Positions 25,305 through 33,421 of a stretch of 64,000 nucleotides of DNA are shown here, in pieces. Source of the stretch: an uncultured bacterium (GTDB lineage Bacteria; Bacillota; Clostridia; Oscillospirales; Ruminococcaceae); the NCBI GenBank assembly GCA_905214345.1, contig CAJMLV010000001.1, positions 62,001-126,000 of the forward strand. Reading direction: 5' to 3'. The position numbers and the translations under genes were made by a program. The notes under the pieces were generated by a model. The model was not told where the DNA came from, did no database searches, and was given only the letters and a program-made list of their open reading frames with translations. Every line of letters begins with the position of its first letter. Position 1 is the stretch's first letter.

Positions 25305-26690
25305 TCAGATTTCTGGTCTGGTCAACCGCACGATGGTCTCGCAATGTTTTGTCCGGGGGAAAAGGTCCACCGGCTGCACCGCTTCCACGCGGTATCCGGC
25401 ATCCGCCAGGGCGCGGGTGTCCCGGGCAGCGGTGGCGGGGTTGCAGCTGACCATCACGATGGTGCGGGGGGCCATGTCCACCAGTGCCTGCAAAGTAGCC
25501 TGGTCGCAGCCTTTGCGGGGCGGGTCCACCACGATCACATCGGGGCGGGCTCCTTCCGCCGCAAAGCGGGCGGCGGCGGTACCGGCGTCCATGCAGTAGA
25601 AGTCCGCTTTGTCGGTGCCGAGGCCCAGCCGGGCCGCAGTTTCCTTGGCGGCGTCCACCGCCTGGGGCACCACTTCCACCCCCACCAGCCGGCGGCAGTC
25701 CGGCAGCATGGAAAGCCCGATGGTGCCCATGCCGCAGTACAGATCCAGCAGGAAATCATCCGGGCGAAAAGCGGCGAACCGGCGGGCGGCGGCATACAGC
25801 TGTTCTGCCGCCGGGGTGTTTACCTGGTAGAACTCATGCACGCCCATGCGCAGCGGTACCCCGGCCAGGGTATCCTCGATCACGCCGGGGCCCAGGACTG
25901 TGCGGGTGCTTTGCCCCAAAATTACATTGGTGCGGGCGGTGTTGCGGTTGACAAGCACCGTGGTCAGATCGAACTCTTCCTGCAGTGCGGCGCAGATCTC
26001 GGCTTCGTGGGGCAGGCCGTTGCCGTTGACCACAAAGCAAAGCAGCCGCTGGCCGCTGTGCCAGCCCTGCCGCATGTACAGGTGACGCACCCGGCCCTTG
26101 CCGGTTTCTTCGTTATAAGGCTCCACCCCGTACTCTTCCAGCAGGGCACAGGCCCGGTCGGCCAACGCGTTCATCCAGACCGGCTGCAGCAGGCAGTCGG
26201 GGGTGCGGATGATGCGGTGGCTGCGCCCGGCGTAGAACCCGGTGACGATGTGCCCGTCACTGTCCCGTCCCACCGGCAGCTGTACTTTGTTGCGGTACCG
26301 CTCCACCAGGGGAGAGGGCAGAACCTCGGCCACCGGCACATCCAGTCCTCCCAGACGGGTGAAGGCGTCCCGCACAAAGCCGGTTTTGGCCTCACACTCT
26401 GCCTCATAGGTGATGTGCCGCAGGCTGCATCCGCCGCAGGGAGCGCACACCGGGCAGTCCGGTTCGCAGCGGCCGGGACCGGGGGTCAGCAGCTGTTCCA
26501 CCCGGGCAAAAGCGTAACTTTTCAGCGCCTTGGTCACCCGGGCCTGGATGTGGTCTCCGGGGGCGGTGCCGGGCACGAATATCGCCATGCCCTGCCAGCG
26601 GCACACGCCGCTGCCGTCGCTGGAAAGAGTGTCAATATCCAGCTCCAGCAGCTGGTTCTTTTTCAAAAGGGAAGAGGTCTGATTCGGCAT
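25305..26690 (-). CDS. rlmD: 23S rRNA (uracil-5-)-methyltransferase, RlmD/TrmA family
   Basis: A 461-residue SAM-dependent methyltransferase making 5-methyluridine in 23S rRNA. It has an N-terminal TRAM domain (residues 5-60), an iron-sulfur cysteine cluster CEPDCPVCAPCGGC, the Rossmann SAM motif LDLYCGMGTIGLSM, the DPPRKGCD active-site segment and the nucleophile loop VSCNPATAARD. The catalytic base lies in the conserved H-C-E-T end. Gram-positive members may methylate both U747 and U1939 (RlmCD), so the exact site is open. GAGGAG gives the start at 26690. It lies after the AraC regulator gene, behind a terminator. Confidence 0.92.
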   Translation of the reverse strand: MPNQTSSLLKKNQLLELDIDTLSSDGSGVCRWQGMAIFVPGTAPGDHIQARVTKALKSYAFARVEQLLTPGPGRCEPDCPVCAPCGGCSLRHITYEAECEAKTGFVRDAFTRLGGLDVPVAEVLPSPLVERYRNKVQLPVGRDSDGHIVTGFYAGRSHRIIRTPDCLLQPVWMNALADRACALLEEYGVEPYNEETGKGRVRHLYMRQGWHSGQRLLCFVVNGNGLPHEAEICAALQEEFDLTTVLVNRNTARTNVILGQSTRTVLGPGVIEDTLAGVPLRMGVHEFYQVNTPAAEQLYAAARRFAAFRPDDFLLDLYCGMGTIGLSMLPDCRRLVGVEVVPQAVDAAKETAARLGLGTDKADFYCMDAGTAAARFAAEGARPDVIVVDPPRKGCDQATLQALVDMAPRTIVMVSCNPATAARDTRALADAGYRVEAVQPVDLFPRTKHCETIVRLTRPEI

Positions 26691-26723
26691 AATACTCCTC
26701 GTGTTGTGCAAAGGTGGATGGGC

Positions 26724-26760
26724 AGAAAACAGGCCCAAAACGCGGCGGGCGCTTTGGGCC
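26724..26760 (-). terminator. Terminator of the AraC regulator gene
   Basis: Minus-strand stem GGCCCAAA / TTTGGGCC with a 13-base GC-rich loop, followed by TGTTTTC. The T run is modest. Confidence 0.7.
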
Positions 26761-26766
26761 GGAAAT

Positions 26767-27612
26767 TCACAGCTGGGGATCTTTTTCCAGCGCGGCCAGG
26801 TATTTGCTGGGCGGTACGCCCTTGACTTTTTTGAATACCCGGGAAAAATAGAACTGATCGAAGAATCCCACCGAAACGGCGATCTCCGCAATGGAAAGGT
26901 GACTGTTTTTCAACAGGGAACATGCCTCGCTGATGCGGTATCCGGTCAGGTAGTCGATGGGACTCTGGCCCACATTGGCCATGAACACCCGGTACAGGTG
27001 GCTGCGGCTGACCCCCACCGCCTTGGCGATGTCATCCACCGAAATATCATGAGAATAGTTGAACTGGATATACTTGATGGCGGCCAGCACGTACTGACTA
27101 CTGGAACTGCCGGGGTTGGGCATGGTGTCCCGGGCTTCTTTCATCAGGTGGGCCATGAACAGGTACAGATACCCGGTCATCAGTGCTTCACACTGGGGTT
27201 CCGGCCCGCGGGAAAGATAGATATTGTACAGCGCTTCCCGCACGCTCTGCGGGTCCTTGCAGTGATGCAGGGGATGCTGGTCGGTGAAAGGGGTCTGCTG
27301 CACCAGTTTGTTGGCACAGGCACCGTTGAAACCCACCCAATAGTATTCCCAGGGCTCGGTCTCATCTGCGGCGTATGTGATGAGCTGGTTGGGCTTTGCC
27401 AGAAACAGGTCGCCCTCCTGCAGGTTGAAGGCGGCCCCTCCCACCTGATACACGCCCTTGCCGGCCACCACCAGATGAATCAGATAGTGGTCCCGCACAC
27501 CGGGGCCCCAGGTGTGGCCAGGCTGACAACATTCGTGGCCGCAGTTGAAGATGGAAAGCTCCACATTGTCGGTGTAGCTTTGTTTATAGGATTGCTTGAG
27601 CAGGTTTGCCAT
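26767..27612 (-). CDS. AraC family transcriptional regulator
   Basis: A 281-residue AraC-type regulator. The N-terminal cupin sugar-sensing domain covers about residues 15-150 (HLVVAGKGVYQVGGAAFNLQ, LAKPNQLITYAADE). The C-terminal 100 residues carry two helix-turn-helices, the first SVDDIAKAVGVSRSHLYRVF and the second LSIAEIAVSVGFFDQFYFSR. The start at 27612 follows GGGGG at six bases. It is divergent from galactokinase across 226 bp with back-to-back promoters, so it probably senses galactose or an alpha-galactoside and controls galK. The ligand is inferred from the neighbour only. Confidence 0.9.
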   Translation of the reverse strand: MANLLKQSYKQSYTDNVELSIFNCGHECCQPGHTWGPGVRDHYLIHLVVAGKGVYQVGGAAFNLQEGDLFLAKPNQLITYAADETEPWEYYWVGFNGACANKLVQQTPFTDQHPLHHCKDPQSVREALYNIYLSRGPEPQCEALMTGYLYLFMAHLMKEARDTMPNPGSSSSQYVLAAIKYIQFNYSHDISVDDIAKAVGVSRSHLYRVFMANVGQSPIDYLTGYRISEACSLLKNSHLSIAEIAVSVGFFDQFYFSRVFKKVKGVPPSKYLAALEKDPQL

Positions 27613-27660
27613 GTTTTGCCCCCAAAAGGATGTTGCGGCACATGCCGCGGAATTTCTTCT

Positions 27661-27689
27661 ATTATAACAAGCCATTCATCAAAAGTCCA
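27661..27689 (-). promoter_or_regulatory. Promoter of the AraC regulator
   Basis: Minus strand TGGACT, 17 bases, TATAAT, with an extended -10 TG. Confidence 0.7.
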
Positions 27690-27710
27690 TAATCTCGTTG
27701 AAAAAAACTG

Positions 27711-27738
27711 TTTACTTAACGGTAAAATTTGTTATACT
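27711..27738 (+). promoter_or_regulatory. Promoter of galK
   Basis: TTTACT, 16 bases, TATACT, with TG-T before the -10. The leader is about 95 bases and contains a small hairpin CCTCT/AGAGG at 27755-27770. Confidence 0.7.
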
Positions 27739-27838
27739 GAGTATGGATAGCGCCTCTGCGACGAGAGGTTGCCAAAATTATATCAGGCTTTTTGTGCATG
27801 ATGCCAAAGCAAAATCAAAACGGAAGGGTGTTACGATC

Positions 27839-29146
27839 ATGGCTATTTCCAGCGTTCTGAAACAGCAGATCCGAGACGGCGCCTATGACGCCTCTTTTGC
27901 CAAGCTCTACGCGGATGACCCGGCGGTCATTGCGGCCCAGCGGGAGCGTTATATCAAGACCATCGAAAATTTTGAGAAAGAGTTCGGCGCCGACCGCGAT
28001 GTGCGCCTGTACTCCGCCCCCGGCCGTACCGAGATCGGCGGCAACCACACCGACCACAACAACGGTGTGGTCATGGCGGCGGCGGTGAACCTGGACATCA
28101 TCGCCGTGGTGGCCAAGAACGACGACAACACCGTCCGTTTCATCTCCGAAGGCTTCGGTAAGATCGACGACATCGACCTGTCGGTACTGCCCCCCCAGAA
28201 GCATGAGGCCGAGCACAGCGCTTCCCTCATCCGCGGTGTGGCCGCCGGTATCGTGAAGGAAGGCGGCAAGGTGGGCGGCTTCGATGCCTTCTCCACCAGC
28301 GATGTGCTGCGCGGCTCCGGCCTGTCCAGCTCTGCTGCTTTCGAAGTCTGCGTGGGCGCCATCTTCCGCGGCGAATACAACGACAACGATATGGAGCGCC
28401 TGAACCAGGTGGAAATCGCCAAGATCGGCCAGTATGCCGAGAATGTGTTCTTCGGCAAGCCTTCCGGTCTGATGGACCAGACCGCCTGCGCCGTGGGCAG
28501 CGCCATCACCATCGACTTCAAGGACCCCACCGCTCCCATTGTGAACAAGGTGGACTTTGACCTGGCGGGCAAGGGCTTTGTGCTGTGTATCAGCGATACC
28601 AAGGGCAGCCACGCCGACCTGACCGATGACTACGCCGCCATCCGCCGCGAGATGGAATCGGTGGCCGCCTGCTTCGGCAAGAAGGTCCTGCGTGAAGTGG
28701 ACGAGGACACTTTCATTGCCGCTATTCCCGACATCCGCAAGAAGGTGGGGGACCGCGCCGTGGTGCGTTCCATCCATTTCTACAACGACTGCCGCCGTGC
28801 CGCCCAGCTGTGTGAGGCGGTCAAGGCGGATGACTTCGACCGTTTCCTCCAGCTGATCCTGGAAGGCGGCCATTCCAGCTTTGAGTATAACCAGAACGCT
28901 TACAGCACCAAGAGCGTGCAGGAGCAAGGCATGCCTTTGGCTCTGGCCATCAGCCAGCGTGTGCTGCAGGGCCGCGGCGCCTGGCGTCTGCAGGGCGGCG
29001 GCTTTGCGGGCACTATCCAGGCCTTTGTGCCGGTGGACCTGCTGGACGAATACCGCGCCGCCATCGACGGTGTGTTCGGTCCCGGCAGCTGCCACGCCCT
29101 CAGCGTGCGCAACTACGGCGCTGTGCGGGTGGAAGAATCCATGTAA
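27839..29146 (+). CDS. galK: Galactokinase
   Basis: A 435-residue GHMP-family kinase that phosphorylates galactose at C1 (Leloir pathway). The galactokinase signature is GRTEIGGNHTDHNNG, the ATP-binding GHMP loop is LRGSGLSSSAAFEV, and the third motif is GGGFAGTIQAF, where the usual GGGFGG has an alanine. The start at 27839 is fixed by GGAAGGG; the open frame extends further back without a site. Codon use is strongly biased, suggesting high expression. galT and galE are not in the window. Control by the divergent AraC regulator is likely. Confidence 0.95.
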   Translation: MAISSVLKQQIRDGAYDASFAKLYADDPAVIAAQRERYIKTIENFEKEFGADRDVRLYSAPGRTEIGGNHTDHNNGVVMAAAVNLDIIAVVAKNDDNTVRFISEGFGKIDDIDLSVLPPQKHEAEHSASLIRGVAAGIVKEGGKVGGFDAFSTSDVLRGSGLSSSAAFEVCVGAIFRGEYNDNDMERLNQVEIAKIGQYAENVFFGKPSGLMDQTACAVGSAITIDFKDPTAPIVNKVDFDLAGKGFVLCISDTKGSHADLTDDYAAIRREMESVAACFGKKVLREVDEDTFIAAIPDIRKKVGDRAVVRSIHFYNDCRRAAQLCEAVKADDFDRFLQLILEGGHSSFEYNQNAYSTKSVQEQGMPLALAISQRVLQGRGAWRLQGGGFAGTIQAFVPVDLLDEYRAAIDGVFGPGSCHALSVRNYGAVRVEESM

Positions 29147-29168
29147 GCGTGGATACATAACCAAAAAT

Positions 29169-29220
29169 AACGGCGGCATCCCTTCCGCGCTGTGCGCAGG
29201 GCAGGGGATGCCGCCGTTTT
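29169..29220 (+). terminator. Terminator of galK
   Basis: A stem AACGGCGGCATCCC / GGGATGCCGCCGTT, loop of 22 bases, ending in TTTT. Confidence 0.88.
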
Positions 29221-29235
29221 GTACAGATGGAATAT

Positions 29236-29272
29236 AAAAATAAAGAATGCAGAAACAAAGTTTCTGCATTCT
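29236..29272 (-). terminator. Terminator of tRNA-Ala
   Basis: Minus strand AGAATGCAGAAAC / GTTTCTGCATTCT with a three-base loop, followed by TTATTTTTAT. It begins three bases after the tRNA 3' end. Confidence 0.9.
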
Positions 29273-29274
29273 GG

Positions 29275-29350
29275 TGGTGGACCTGGAGGGATTCGAACCC
29301 TTGACCTCTCGGATGCGAACCGAACGCTCTCCCAACTGAGCTACAGGCCC
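29275..29350 (-). tRNA. tRNA-Ala (anticodon CGC)
   Basis: A 76-base tRNA including encoded CCA. The acceptor GGGCCTG pairs with CAGGTCC and contains the G3-U70 wobble that identifies alanine tRNAs. The anticodon loop is TTCGCAT, giving CGC for the GCG codon. The T arm has GGTTCGAATCC. It has its own promoter and terminator. Confidence 0.96.
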
Positions 29351-29369
29351 ATATTTATCTGACCAAGTA

Positions 29370-29398
29370 ACTATACTCCTTTTAAATGGGAATGTCAA
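29370..29398 (-). promoter_or_regulatory. Promoter of tRNA-Ala
   Basis: Minus strand TTGACA, 17 bases, TATAGT, twenty bases before the tRNA. Confidence 0.92.
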
Positions 29399-29661
29399 GC
29401 CCCGGGAATAAATTGATCGAGAAAGCTGTTTTGATTTTTCAAATAGAAAGCTTTACCAAAAGGAAAATAAGGAAAGATGATAAATAAATCCGATATTCTG
29501 TATTGATAATCTTGTTTCGGTTGAATACTTCGTTTTGAGCGTGTTTTGTGTGCGTACGAAAATTGTTGAATAAAAGTACGTTATAAAGAGGAATATATAA
29601 ATAACGTGTAAATATTGCGATAAACGTATAAAATCGTAAATTCGAAAATCACGCACAGGCA
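29399..29661. other. AT-rich spacer without a supported gene
   Basis: About 260 bases that are strikingly richer in A and T than anything nearby. Short open frames here have no ribosome sites and look fortuitous. The imperfect repeat AAAGCT occurs twice around a TTTTGATTTTTCAAA core at 29424-29450. It may hold a protein-binding region for the promoter that follows; no insertion-sequence ends or origin motifs are seen. Confidence 0.5.
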
Positions 29662-29690
29662 TTGATTTTGCGGCAATAAATCGGTATGAT
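29662..29690 (+). promoter_or_regulatory. Promoter of the Spo0A-like gene group
   Basis: TTGATT, 17 bases, TATGAT. The leader is about 130 bases and contains a hairpin GGGCAG/CTGCCC at 29779-29793. I found no clear 0A box nearby. Confidence 0.7.
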
Positions 29691-29826
29691 TATTTATCAA
29701 GAAGATTCGCTGACCCTTGCGGCGCGGACAGCGGATCTGTGGCGGTGCGTGCCCGCCGTCCGTACACCGAAAAACGCGGGCAGCAACTGCCCGGCAGAAT
29801 TTGAAATGTGGGGAGACAAGAGGAAG

Positions 29827-30129
29827 ATGAATCCGACACATGGGGAATTGTTGGAATCATACGCACGGGATTTTTCAGAAATCATGGGCCTGCAGCAGGC
29901 CCACCGGATCGGTTACGCCCTGTACAGCCGTTCCGGCGGGCTGGGGGTTGTTGTCAGCCGGGACTCCGGACCGGGGGTTCTCCGGTCGGCCGGATGCCTG
30001 CTGCGGGGTGCAAGCGAAGAGTTCGGCAGGGGACTGCTGCGTTTTTTGTATGAAAACGCCATCCCGCCCGAAAACGCCTGCGACGTGATCCGGGACGTGT
30101 GCGAAGTCGAGGGGGATTGTGCGGTCTGA
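29827..30129 (+). CDS. Small protein, possibly DUF6514 family
   Basis: A 100-residue soluble protein with no membrane segment. A beta-rich N-terminal half (GYALYSRSGGLGVVVSRDSG) leads into a helical C-terminus (GRGLLRFLYENAIPPENACD, then VIRDV). That shape, with a last helix of the type NxLxPxHLxDVVxD, is like DUF6514 proteins of Clostridia, but I hold this only tentatively. The start at 29827 is chosen because the longer frame begins inside the -10 box of the promoter at 29662-29690. GGAG lies 11 bases upstream and GAGG three. It is the first gene of the Spo0A-like group. Confidence 0.6.
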   Translation: MNPTHGELLESYARDFSEIMGLQQAHRIGYALYSRSGGLGVVVSRDSGPGVLRSAGCLLRGASEEFGRGLLRFLYENAIPPENACDVIRDVCEVEGDCAV

Positions 30130-30194
30130 GCGGGCAAACCGCAGAAACAACGGCACGGCCGGGACCTGGCCGTCCAAGCAAAGGAATGAAGAAA

Positions 30195-30950
30195 ATGCCC
30201 AACACAGACAAGCAGGAGCGAGTCAGCGCTTTGTTTGCGGACAGTGACCGCGGCCAGTGCAGCGCGATCAGGCTGTATGGTTCCGCCCAGCAGGCGGTGG
30301 AAGTATGTGCCGCTGTCACAACGGGACAGCAGGTGCTGGAGATCCTGCGCAGCGGTCTGTGCCCGCAGGTCCTGGTACTGGATACCCTGCTGCAGGGGCC
30401 CGGTCTGGGGGAACTGCTCTGGCAGTTGGGAACACTGGATCTGCCCGACCGTCCGCGGGTGCTTGTCACCGCAATGCCCTGTACGCAGCAGTCCGCATCC
30501 CGTTTCTTGACAATGGGAGCTGATTGTATTATCTTTAAGCCGTATACCATGGCAGAACTGTTTGCAGCGATCTACCGCTGCGGCGGAAGTGATGAAGCCT
30601 GGGATGCCTATCGTGTGCGGGAATATCTGCATGAGCTGCTCTGCGGCATGCACTATAACCGCCGTCTGGGCGGCTGGAATTATCTGGAACGTATCCTGCT
30701 GCGCACCGTGCTGGGGCCGGACGATTATATCGCCAAGGAGCTGTATCAGTACGCGGCGGACGGCCAGCATATCCGCCCGGGAACGGTGGGCTCCGCCATC
30801 CAGCGCATCAACGAATCCCTGCGCCACACGGGCCCCCAGGGATATGACCGCTTGTGCCGTGCGGCGGATAAACCCGATGGCAGCCGACTGAGCAACCTGG
30901 AACTGATCCGCAGTCTGACCGGACTGATCCGGCGTGCCATGGGAAGGTGA
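30195..30950 (+). CDS. Spo0A-like response regulator
   Basis: A 251-residue protein. Residues 10-130 form a receiver-like domain: acidic pair FADSD (D16, D18), candidate phospho-acceptor LVLD63, then VLVTAMP and the lysine in FKPY. Residues of about 145-250 match the Spo0A DNA-binding domain (REYLHELLCGMHYNRRLGGW, NYLERILLRTVLG, GTVGSAIQRINESL, and a final SNLELIRSLTGLIRR). The start ATG at 30195 has AAGGA nine bases upstream. It lies 44 bases before a kinase-like ATPase gene, unlike classical spo0A, which usually follows spoIVB. No other sporulation gene is in the window, so it may serve another purpose. Confidence 0.8.
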   Translation: MPNTDKQERVSALFADSDRGQCSAIRLYGSAQQAVEVCAAVTTGQQVLEILRSGLCPQVLVLDTLLQGPGLGELLWQLGTLDLPDRPRVLVTAMPCTQQSASRFLTMGADCIIFKPYTMAELFAAIYRCGGSDEAWDAYRVREYLHELLCGMHYNRRLGGWNYLERILLRTVLGPDDYIAKELYQYAADGQHIRPGTVGSAIQRINESLRHTGPQGYDRLCRAADKPDGSRLSNLELIRSLTGLIRRAMGR

Positions 30951-30994
30951 GAAAAAACGGTGCAAGGCACCCTGACAAAGAGGAGACTCTTGCG

Positions 30995-31816
30995 ATGAAC
31001 TCCCATACCCGGACCGGCACACCCTGGCCGGAAAATGTCGATCCCTTTCGCGGCGGCCTCAAAGGCCGCCTGGCGGAGGATTTCTGTGTTTTGCAGGGCA
31101 CGGTGGATGCTCTGGCCCGCTACCTGGAACAACAGGCCCCGGAACCGGTGCGCAGTACCGGCATGGATACCCTGCGGGAAATGTCCCGCCGTATCCTGCG
31201 CCTGGAGCGCCTGGCGGACAATGCCGCCGACCTGGCGCTGGGGGCGCAGCTGCGCGGGCTGCGGGCGGCGTTTCCGCTGGAACTGAACGAGCAGCTGCGT
31301 ACCTTCTGCACCTGCGCAGGGGAGGAGCTGGCTGCCTGCGGGCATCCCGCCCGGGTCACCCTGCGGCAGGAGAGCCCGGACGGGCTTTGGCTGGAAGCGG
31401 ATGATTCCCTGATCAACAATCTGCTGGCCAACCTGCTTTCCAACTCTGTGCGCGCCGGTGCCGATGCTGTGGAATTGACCTGCACGGCAGATCGCCGCCT
31501 GCTGTACCGGGACAATGGTCCCGGTGCCGACCCTTCGGTGATGGCGCTGCTCACCGAAGGCACCGTCAGTGGAAATCTGCTGGCTGATGGCGGCACAGGT
31601 GTTTTGCTGGTGCGGGAATACGCCGCCGCCCTGGGCTGGACGCTGCAGTCCGGGCAGGCAGACAGCGGGTTTGCCTTGGATTTTGTTCTGCCCGAACACC
31701 GGCCCGAACCCTCACGTCTGGTTCTGGCCGATGACGCCAACCGACGGGAACAGGCCGCGGTTTTGTGCCGCCGCCGTCTGCAGGGGGAGTTCGCTGCTGC
31801 TTTTCCCGTTATCTGA
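30995..31816 (+). CDS. Histidine-kinase-like ATPase without a recognisable phospho-acceptor histidine
   Basis: A 273-residue soluble protein. The C-terminal part is a HATPase_c domain: N box NNLLANLLSNSVRAGA, G1 box YRDNGPG, and a G2 box GGTGVLLVREYAAALG. The helical region before it (residues 25-85) sits where a dimerisation and phosphotransfer domain should be, but no H-E/D-x-R-T-P motif is visible. It has no sensor or membrane segment. It may act as an anti-sigma-type kinase, a phosphatase, or a partner needing another kinase. GAGGAG gives the start. It is the last gene behind the Spo0A-like regulator and ends at a terminator. Confidence 0.75.
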   Translation: MNSHTRTGTPWPENVDPFRGGLKGRLAEDFCVLQGTVDALARYLEQQAPEPVRSTGMDTLREMSRRILRLERLADNAADLALGAQLRGLRAAFPLELNEQLRTFCTCAGEELAACGHPARVTLRQESPDGLWLEADDSLINNLLANLLSNSVRAGADAVELTCTADRRLLYRDNGPGADPSVMALLTEGTVSGNLLADGGTGVLLVREYAAALGWTLQSGQADSGFALDFVLPEHRPEPSRLVLADDANRREQAAVLCRRRLQGEFAAAFPVI

Positions 31817-31828
31817 AAAGGATTCCCA

Positions 31829-31862
31829 TTCACACCGCCTGTTACGACGGTGTGAATTTTTT
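31829..31862 (+). terminator. Terminator of the Spo0A-like group
   Basis: TTCACACCG / CGGTGTGAA with a ten-base loop and TTTTTT. Confidence 0.92.
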
Positions 31863-31883
31863 ATGCCTTTTTCCGAAGCCTTA

Positions 31884-31912
31884 TTTACTTTGCGGGCAAT
31901 CTATTGTAAAAT
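31884..31912 (+). promoter_or_regulatory. Promoter for pyrH-frr
   Basis: TTTACT, 17 bases, TAAAAT, about 32 bases before the chosen pyrH start. Confidence 0.6.
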
Positions 31913-31944
31913 AACTATACATGACAAAATCAGGTGGTGTAAGT

Positions 31945-32652
31945 ATGGACAACCGTTATAATCGTATTTTGCTGAAACTCAGCGGCGAAGCTCTGGCCGG
32001 CAGCAAGGGTACCGGCTTTGATGAAGCGACCATCGCTTCCATCTGCGCCGGTATCAAGGAAGCCCATGACCTGGGTGTGCAGATCGGCATCGTTGTGGGC
32101 GGCGGCAACTTCTGGCGCGGCCGTTCCAGCGGCAAGATGGACCGTATGGACGCCGACAAGATCGGTATGCTGGCCACGGTGATGAATGCTCTGGCCGTCA
32201 AGGATGCCCTGCGTCAGCAGGGGGTGCCCGCTGTGGTCATGACCAGCGCCGTCATGCCCCAGGTGGCCGAAATCTTCACCAGCGACAAGGCGATTGCCGC
32301 GCTGGAAGCCGGCACTGTGGTGGTGTTCGGCGGCGGCACCGGCAACCCCATCTTCTCCACCGACACAGCCTCGGCTCTGCGGGCCCTGGAGATCGGCGCC
32401 GACGCCATGCTCAAGGCGACGATGGTGGACGGCGTTTATGACAAGGACCCCCACAAGTATCCCGACGCGGTGCGGTATGAGACCCTGACCTTCACCCGCG
32501 TTCTGGACGAGCGTCTGGCCGTGATGGACTCCACCGCCGCCAGCCTCTGCCGTGATAACGCCCTGCCCATCCTGGTGTTTGACATGGGCGACGGCAGCAA
32601 CATTGCCCGCGCCGTGCGGGGAGAAAAGATCGGCACCCTGGTCAGCGAATAA
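31945..32652 (+). CDS. pyrH: UMP kinase
   Basis: A 235-residue amino-acid-kinase-fold enzyme that phosphorylates UMP to UDP for nucleic acid and cell-wall precursors. Recognised by YNRILLKLSGEALAG at the N-terminus, GIVVGGGNFWRG, VVFGGGTGNPIFSTDTASAL and ATMVDGVYDKDP. The start at 31945 has AGGTGG seven to twelve bases upstream; an ATG at 31921 in frame lacks a site. In many Firmicutes the order is rpsB-tsf-pyrH-frr-uppS-cdsA; here rpsB and tsf are not upstream, replaced by the Spo0A-like group. Confidence 0.96.
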   Translation: MDNRYNRILLKLSGEALAGSKGTGFDEATIASICAGIKEAHDLGVQIGIVVGGGNFWRGRSSGKMDRMDADKIGMLATVMNALAVKDALRQQGVPAVVMTSAVMPQVAEIFTSDKAIAALEAGTVVVFGGGTGNPIFSTDTASALRALEIGADAMLKATMVDGVYDKDPHKYPDAVRYETLTFTRVLDERLAVMDSTAASLCRDNALPILVFDMGDGSNIARAVRGEKIGTLVSE

Positions 32653-32720
32653 GACCATCCGCCGATCCCGAAAAGAAAAACACGGTCCCACAGGCCGTTT
32701 GAACAAAAGGAGACACTTGT

Positions 32721-33275
32721 ATGAGCAGCACGACCAAGATCTACGAAGAAAAAATGACCAACTGCGTCAACCACCTCACCCGTGAGCTGGCCACCATCCG
32801 CGCCGGCCGTGCCAACCCGGCCATCCTGGACAAGGTCGCAGTGGATTATTACGGTGCCCCCACCCCGATCAACCAGATCGCGGCCGTGGCTGTGGCGGAA
32901 GCCCGCATCCTGACCATCACCCCCTGGGACGGCAAGATGGTCAAGGACATCTCCAAGGCGATCCAGACCAGCGACATTGGCATCAACCCCATCGATGACG
33001 GCCACACCATCCGCCTGGTGTTCCCCGCACCCACCGAAGAGCGCCGCAAGCAGCTGACCAAGGACGTGCAGAAGCAGGGCGAAGAAGCCAAGGTGGCGGT
33101 GCGCAATGTCCGCCGCGATGCCATGGATAAGTTCAAGGCCATGAAGAAAGCCGGCGAACTGACCGAGGACGACCAGAAGAATCTGGAAGAAGAGATCCAG
33201 AAGATGACCGACAAGTTCGTCAAGAAGATCGACGAGACCTGCGCGGCCAAAAATCAGGAGATCATGGAAGTCTGA
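32721..33275 (+). CDS. frr: Ribosome recycling factor
   Basis: A 184-residue two-domain protein that splits the post-termination ribosome together with EF-G and IF3. It is recognised by the N-terminal helix ending in RAGRANPAILDKV, the DYYGAPTPINQIAAV segment, the WDGKMVKDISKAIQTSDIGI stretch and the long basic C-terminal helices with VRNVRRDAMDKFK. Length is standard. AAAGGAG gives the start. It lies 68 bases after pyrH. Beyond it, a hairpin TGCCGCGC/GCGCGGCA at 33299-33317 and no uppS gene precede cdsA. Confidence 0.97.
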   Translation: MSSTTKIYEEKMTNCVNHLTRELATIRAGRANPAILDKVAVDYYGAPTPINQIAAVAVAEARILTITPWDGKMVKDISKAIQTSDIGINPIDDGHTIRLVFPAPTEERRKQLTKDVQKQGEEAKVAVRNVRRDAMDKFKAMKKAGELTEDDQKNLEEEIQKMTDKFVKKIDETCAAKNQEIMEV

Positions 33276-33421
33276 TCATAACAGACTTTCTGCTGCGTGT
33301 GCCGCGCTCTGCGCGGCATACGTCATATTTGGCAAAGTCCAGCCGATGTGTGCATATACTGTAACCATTCCAAAACATCTTTGTCCGCACACCTCTGCCT
33401 CCGAAAGGAATTACCTCCCAT

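Noticed and set aside
29453..29662. A 69-codon minus-strand frame in the AT-rich spacer
   Set aside because: No ribosome site and no conserved features; AT-rich DNA gives chance hydrophobic frames.
29686..29826. Upstream extension of the small protein gene
   Set aside because: The start would lie inside the promoter -10 box and has no ribosome site.
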